From assembly GCA_036741355.1 (NCBI GenBank), contig DAINSK010000003.1, forward strand, positions 62,001 to 126,000: DNA of 64,000 nt, given 5' to 3'. Below the pieces are notes generated by a model that was not told where the DNA came from, ran no database searches, and was given only the letters and a program-made list of their open reading frames with translations. This DNA comes from JBBRGK01 sp036741355. Lineage in GTDB: Bacteria; Chloroflexota; Dehalococcoidia; CAUJGQ01. Positions 61,445 through 64,000 of this stretch are shown piece after piece (within the stretch, counting starts at the first letter, position 1; each line of letters opens with the position of its first letter). The translations under genes and the position numbers were made by a program.

Positions 61445-62080
61445 TTATCCGCCCGCCAGCAATTTCAGGTCGCGCACCAGGTCCGGAATCGTGATGTCGG
61501 GGCGCACCAGCAGCCGCTCGCGGCCCTGAGCGTCGATCAGGTACATGGCGGCGTCGTGATCGATAACGTTGGGACCAGGCGTTCCAGGGTGTAGTGCGCG
61601 GACTGCCGCGGGCTCGGGTTCAGCCCCGATAAAATAATCCTTCCAAACGGCGGCCAGTTCGTCCTTCGTGCCGAGCCCGTAGCGCCAGCGTGTACCGAGC
61701 GACCCAAGATTGTGGTCTGCCGTGAATTGGGCCACGCTCGCCGGGGTATCACCGTCCGGATCGACGCTGACCGCAACGAACGCGACCCGGGTCCTGGCAG
61801 AGCCCAACTTCGCGTCTGCAGCGGATAGCTTTCCGGCGATTGCCGGACAGACGTCGGGGCAGTGAGTGTACAGAAATGTGACCAGCACGGCCTTGCCACG
61901 GTAGTCGCTGAGCGAGAAACGTGCGCCGCCTCCGTCCTGCAGCGTAAAGTCCGGAGCCGGTGTAGCGTCGAGGTTCGTGCCTTTGAGCTTGCCACCGCCG
62001 CCACAGGCAACTGCCATAGCCACCAGCGCCAGTCCGACTGCACCGCCTGAACGCCGGAGGGAAAGCCAGTGCGGGGTCAT
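61445..62080 (-). CDS. sco1: Sco1/SenC-family copper chaperone
   Basis: 211 residues. Lipobox LVAMAVACGGGG, thioredoxin fold with VTFLYTHCPDVCPAIAG (CxxxC copper site), VAVSVDPDGDTPA, and the distal copper histidine in VIDHDAAMYLID. Delivers copper to CuA of CtaC. Overlaps the CopC-like gene by 4 bases. Confidence 0.93.
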   Translation of the reverse strand: MTPHWLSLRRSGGAVGLALVAMAVACGGGGKLKGTNLDATPAPDFTLQDGGGARFSLSDYRGKAVLVTFLYTHCPDVCPAIAGKLSAADAKLGSARTRVAFVAVSVDPDGDTPASVAQFTADHNLGSLGTRWRYGLGTKDELAAVWKDYFIGAEPEPAAVRALHPGTPGPNVIDHDAAMYLIDAQGRERLLVRPDITIPDLVRDLKLLAGG

Positions 62081-62655
62081 CGCGGTTCCTCGGGTGAAGC
62101 TCCTTCGCCCGCCTTACGACGTCGCTTTTGGATGTAGTACAGGGCAACCGGCACCGCGATGATCGCCGTTAACCCGCCCTCGATGATGCCGCGCCGGTAT
62201 CCCGTAATGGTCAGATCGCCATCGTCGACCGTAAGGGTGAGGCTGCGATCCGCGGCTCGAGCGGCGGCGTCGGGCTGTACCCCAAGATAGAACGCGAATT
62301 CGCCGCCGTCATGGTCGAGATCCGTTTCGCCAAGGGTTTTGAAGGTGACGACGTAACGACCGGGCGGCAGTCCTGGCTGCAGCCCCACGGAAAAGTGATC
62401 GTGATCGGTGGGATCCACGACCACGTCCCCGGAATCGACGTGGCGCTGGTCTCGATCGATGACGATCACCTGGGTGTTGCCCGGCACAGGACTCGTCGGA
62501 CGCCGCGTATAAATGTCGATGCGCGCCGGCTGTCGGGACAGAACCTCACCCGGCCCGGGACTCGAATGATCGTATTGAGCCTTGGCGGCCGCGGCGCTGA
62601 CGGTTACGAACACCCCGAGCAGCGCCATTAACGGCAGTAAGCGATCAAAACGCAT
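62077..62655 (-). CDS. CopC-like domain membrane protein
   Basis: 192 residues. Signal peptide ending SAAAAKAQ; CopC-like beta barrel with AQYDHSSPGPGEVLSRQP (the DHSxPxxG start), VIDRDQRHVDSG, LPPGRYVVTFKTL; C-terminal membrane helix (GGLTAIIAVPVALYYIQKRR). The usual N-terminal copper His is replaced by YDH. Periplasmic copper handling, coupled to sco1. Confidence 0.82.
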   Translation of the reverse strand: MRFDRLLPLMALLGVFVTVSAAAAKAQYDHSSPGPGEVLSRQPARIDIYTRRPTSPVPGNTQVIVIDRDQRHVDSGDVVVDPTDHDHFSVGLQPGLPPGRYVVTFKTLGETDLDHDGGEFAFYLGVQPDAAARAADRSLTLTVDDGDLTITGYRRGIIEGGLTAIIAVPVALYYIQKRRRKAGEGASPEEPR

Positions 62656-62807
62656 GGCGAACCTATTGTACTCATCGATCGATCTTCAGTCTGCGAGGCG
62701 CCGTTCACCGCGCGCGCTGGCGTGCCAGGTCGACAAGGTGATAGAAACCAAAGAGGATTGGGTGCGGCAACGACACCGGGTTCGTGCCGACACCATAGGG
62801 AGAGGTC

Positions 62808-63854
62808 ATGGAGATCATCGAGGGCGTCTATCAGCTTGTCACGCCATTTCCGCAGTTCACGTACGCGCAGGCACGCGAAATTCGCCAGGACCTGGGCAAG
62901 AAGCCGCGTTGGATCAGGTCCCTGCCATACGTGTTGCCCTACCTGATTCGCAGCCAGGGCGACCTGGCGCTTGTCGATAACGGGTGGAATACGGACGTTG
63001 CGCACGAGGCGCTCGCCCAGGGAATGGCCGAGCATGCCGCCAGCCCCAAAGAGCTGACCCAGCTCATCATTACGCACGTCCATCCAGACCATTTCGGGTT
63101 GACCGGCCGCCTCTGGGATGAGTCGGGCGCTGAAGTGGTCATGCATGAAAAGGAAGCCGAGGTCATCAACAGCCGCTACCTGAGACCGCAGCCTCTGGTG
63201 GACCAGATGCAAAACTGGATGGGCAGACACGGTGTGCCGGAGATGACGGCGCCGGAACTGGCGCGCGGCTCGATGAGCATGCTCGACAAAGTTTCGGTGC
63301 GTGAGCCCGACCGTGTCTTGCAGGGCGGCGAACATCTCAAAGTTGGCGATTTCGACCTGGAGGTTATCTGGACGCCAGGACATGCCCCGGGCCATATCTG
63401 CCTGTATGAACCTAACCGGAAGATCCTGTTCAGCGGTGACCATATTCTGCCGACGATTACGCCAAACGTGTCACGTCACGCACAACAGACCGGCAACCCC
63501 CTCGCCGACTACATCAAATCGCTGGAAAAGGTCGAGCACCTCGACGTTGAGATCCTACTGCCAGCGCACGAGTTCGACACCCGCGACCTCAAGAAGCGCG
63601 TGGCCGAAATCCGCGCGCATCACGAGGAGCGGCTGGCCGAGATGGAGCGAGCGATTGGCGAGGGCGCGACTGCGTGGGATGTCGCGGGGCGTGTCAAGTG
63701 GACGACCGGCATGCTTGCCGAATTCGAACCGTTCATGCAGCGCTCTGCCGTCGGCGAGACGCTTGCCCACCTCGAATACCTCTATGAGCTCGGGCGTATA
63801 CGCATGCACGAGCCCGCGAACGAGGGTGGAGTCATTACCTGGACCCGCGGCTAA
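62808..63854 (+). CDS. Metallo-beta-lactamase-fold hydrolase
   Basis: 348 residues. LIITHVHPDHFGLTGRL gives the HxHxDH motif, TPGHAPGHICLY the next zinc His, FSGDHILPTI the bridging Asp and LPAHEFDTRD the last His. The C-terminal 90 residues are a helical winged-helix-like domain, as in LACTB2-type enzymes that act on thioesters or RNA. Substrate unknown. Confidence 0.92.
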   Translation: MEIIEGVYQLVTPFPQFTYAQAREIRQDLGKKPRWIRSLPYVLPYLIRSQGDLALVDNGWNTDVAHEALAQGMAEHAASPKELTQLIITHVHPDHFGLTGRLWDESGAEVVMHEKEAEVINSRYLRPQPLVDQMQNWMGRHGVPEMTAPELARGSMSMLDKVSVREPDRVLQGGEHLKVGDFDLEVIWTPGHAPGHICLYEPNRKILFSGDHILPTITPNVSRHAQQTGNPLADYIKSLEKVEHLDVEILLPAHEFDTRDLKKRVAEIRAHHEERLAEMERAIGEGATAWDVAGRVKWTTGMLAEFEPFMQRSAVGETLAHLEYLYELGRIRMHEPANEGGVITWTRG

Positions 63855-63881
63855 CGTCGGCCTCCCGGAGTATCCCGTGCG

Positions 63882-64000
63882 TCAACGGTGTTCGTTTAAT
63901 GGACATGTCTCGCGCTCGATTAACGAGACGTACGTGCGGTTCGACAGCGCTCCAGGCCGCAACCGGCGGATCAGATCGATTGCAGCTACGGGATCTTCTC
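63882..64000 (-). CDS. 3' end of an unidentified gene, partial
   Basis: The minus frame from the right edge ends at a TGA (63884-63882) after 38 visible codons, reading DPVAAIDLIRRLRPGALS and VSLIERETCPLNEHR. Codon composition looks coding, but it is too short to identify. Tail-to-tail with the MBL-fold gene. Confidence 0.4.
   Translation of the reverse strand, partial: EDPVAAIDLIRRLRPGALSNRTYVSLIERETCPLNEHR

Overview
The window is a GC-rich, gene-dense bacterial chromosome segment with about 70 genes on both strands, short intergenic gaps and many ATGA or TGATG stop/start overlaps. I found no rRNA, prophage, insertion sequence or CRISPR array. Gene content (caa3-type cytochrome oxidase with CtaG, SCO1664-family protein, class II FBPase with class I aldolase, ATP-type PEPCK, a solitary groEL under a CIRCE operator, MauE-type membrane proteins, many MaoC, thiolase and HpaB-type enzymes) suggests an aerobic or facultative heterotroph, most likely of the Chloroflexota. 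That placement is inference; no marker here proves it.

Layout. 1-3640: an operon for ADP-glucose and trehalose synthesis (glgC, a TreT-like glycosyltransferase and a degenerate paralog). 3869-8200: nfo, then a run of minus-strand genes (DUF6687-like, hotdog thioesterase, ferredoxin, LysR regulator) ending in an ArsC/Spx-like gene interrupted by one in-frame UGA. 8462-10446: the UCA-anticodon tRNA-Sec gene beside trxB, trxA and a CsoR-type regulator whose operator lies inside the trxA promoter. 10404-24850: housekeeping and metabolic genes (plsX, apt, glpX, fbaB, aminotransferases, HpcH aldolase, DEAD helicase) and regulators. 25068-27344: two tandem ferritin-like diiron paralogs, the second without its carboxylate ligands. 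27480-29231: an accessory islet with a PIN toxin/antitoxin pair (toxin broken by an amber codon) and a nucleotidyltransferase pair, bracketed by copies of a short intergenic repeat. 29461-32218: an exported, extremely Cys-rich Tat protein next to a MauE-thioredoxin-thioredoxin fusion. 33971-36414: hairpin repeats, CIRCE, a 74-residue protein and groEL. 36468-54683: mixed metabolism and tRNA modification (mnmE, pckA, DUF1537 kinase, thiolase/DUF35 pair, S9 peptidase, UbiB kinase). 54695-62655: caa3 oxidase, cupredoxin, Sco1 and CopC genes. 62808-63854: a metallo-beta-lactamase-fold hydrolase.

The main discoveries are: (1) selenocysteine use shown by tRNA-Sec together with a UGA-containing ArsC/Spx-like gene carrying a SECIS-like hairpin and translationally coupled to a LysR regulator; (2) the active/degenerate diiron pair; (3) the Cys-rich Tat protein with a putative dedicated disulfide-handling membrane fusion; (4) a CIRCE-controlled groEL operon with a novel small protein where groES would be expected. 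All assignments are by reading motifs; no database search was run.
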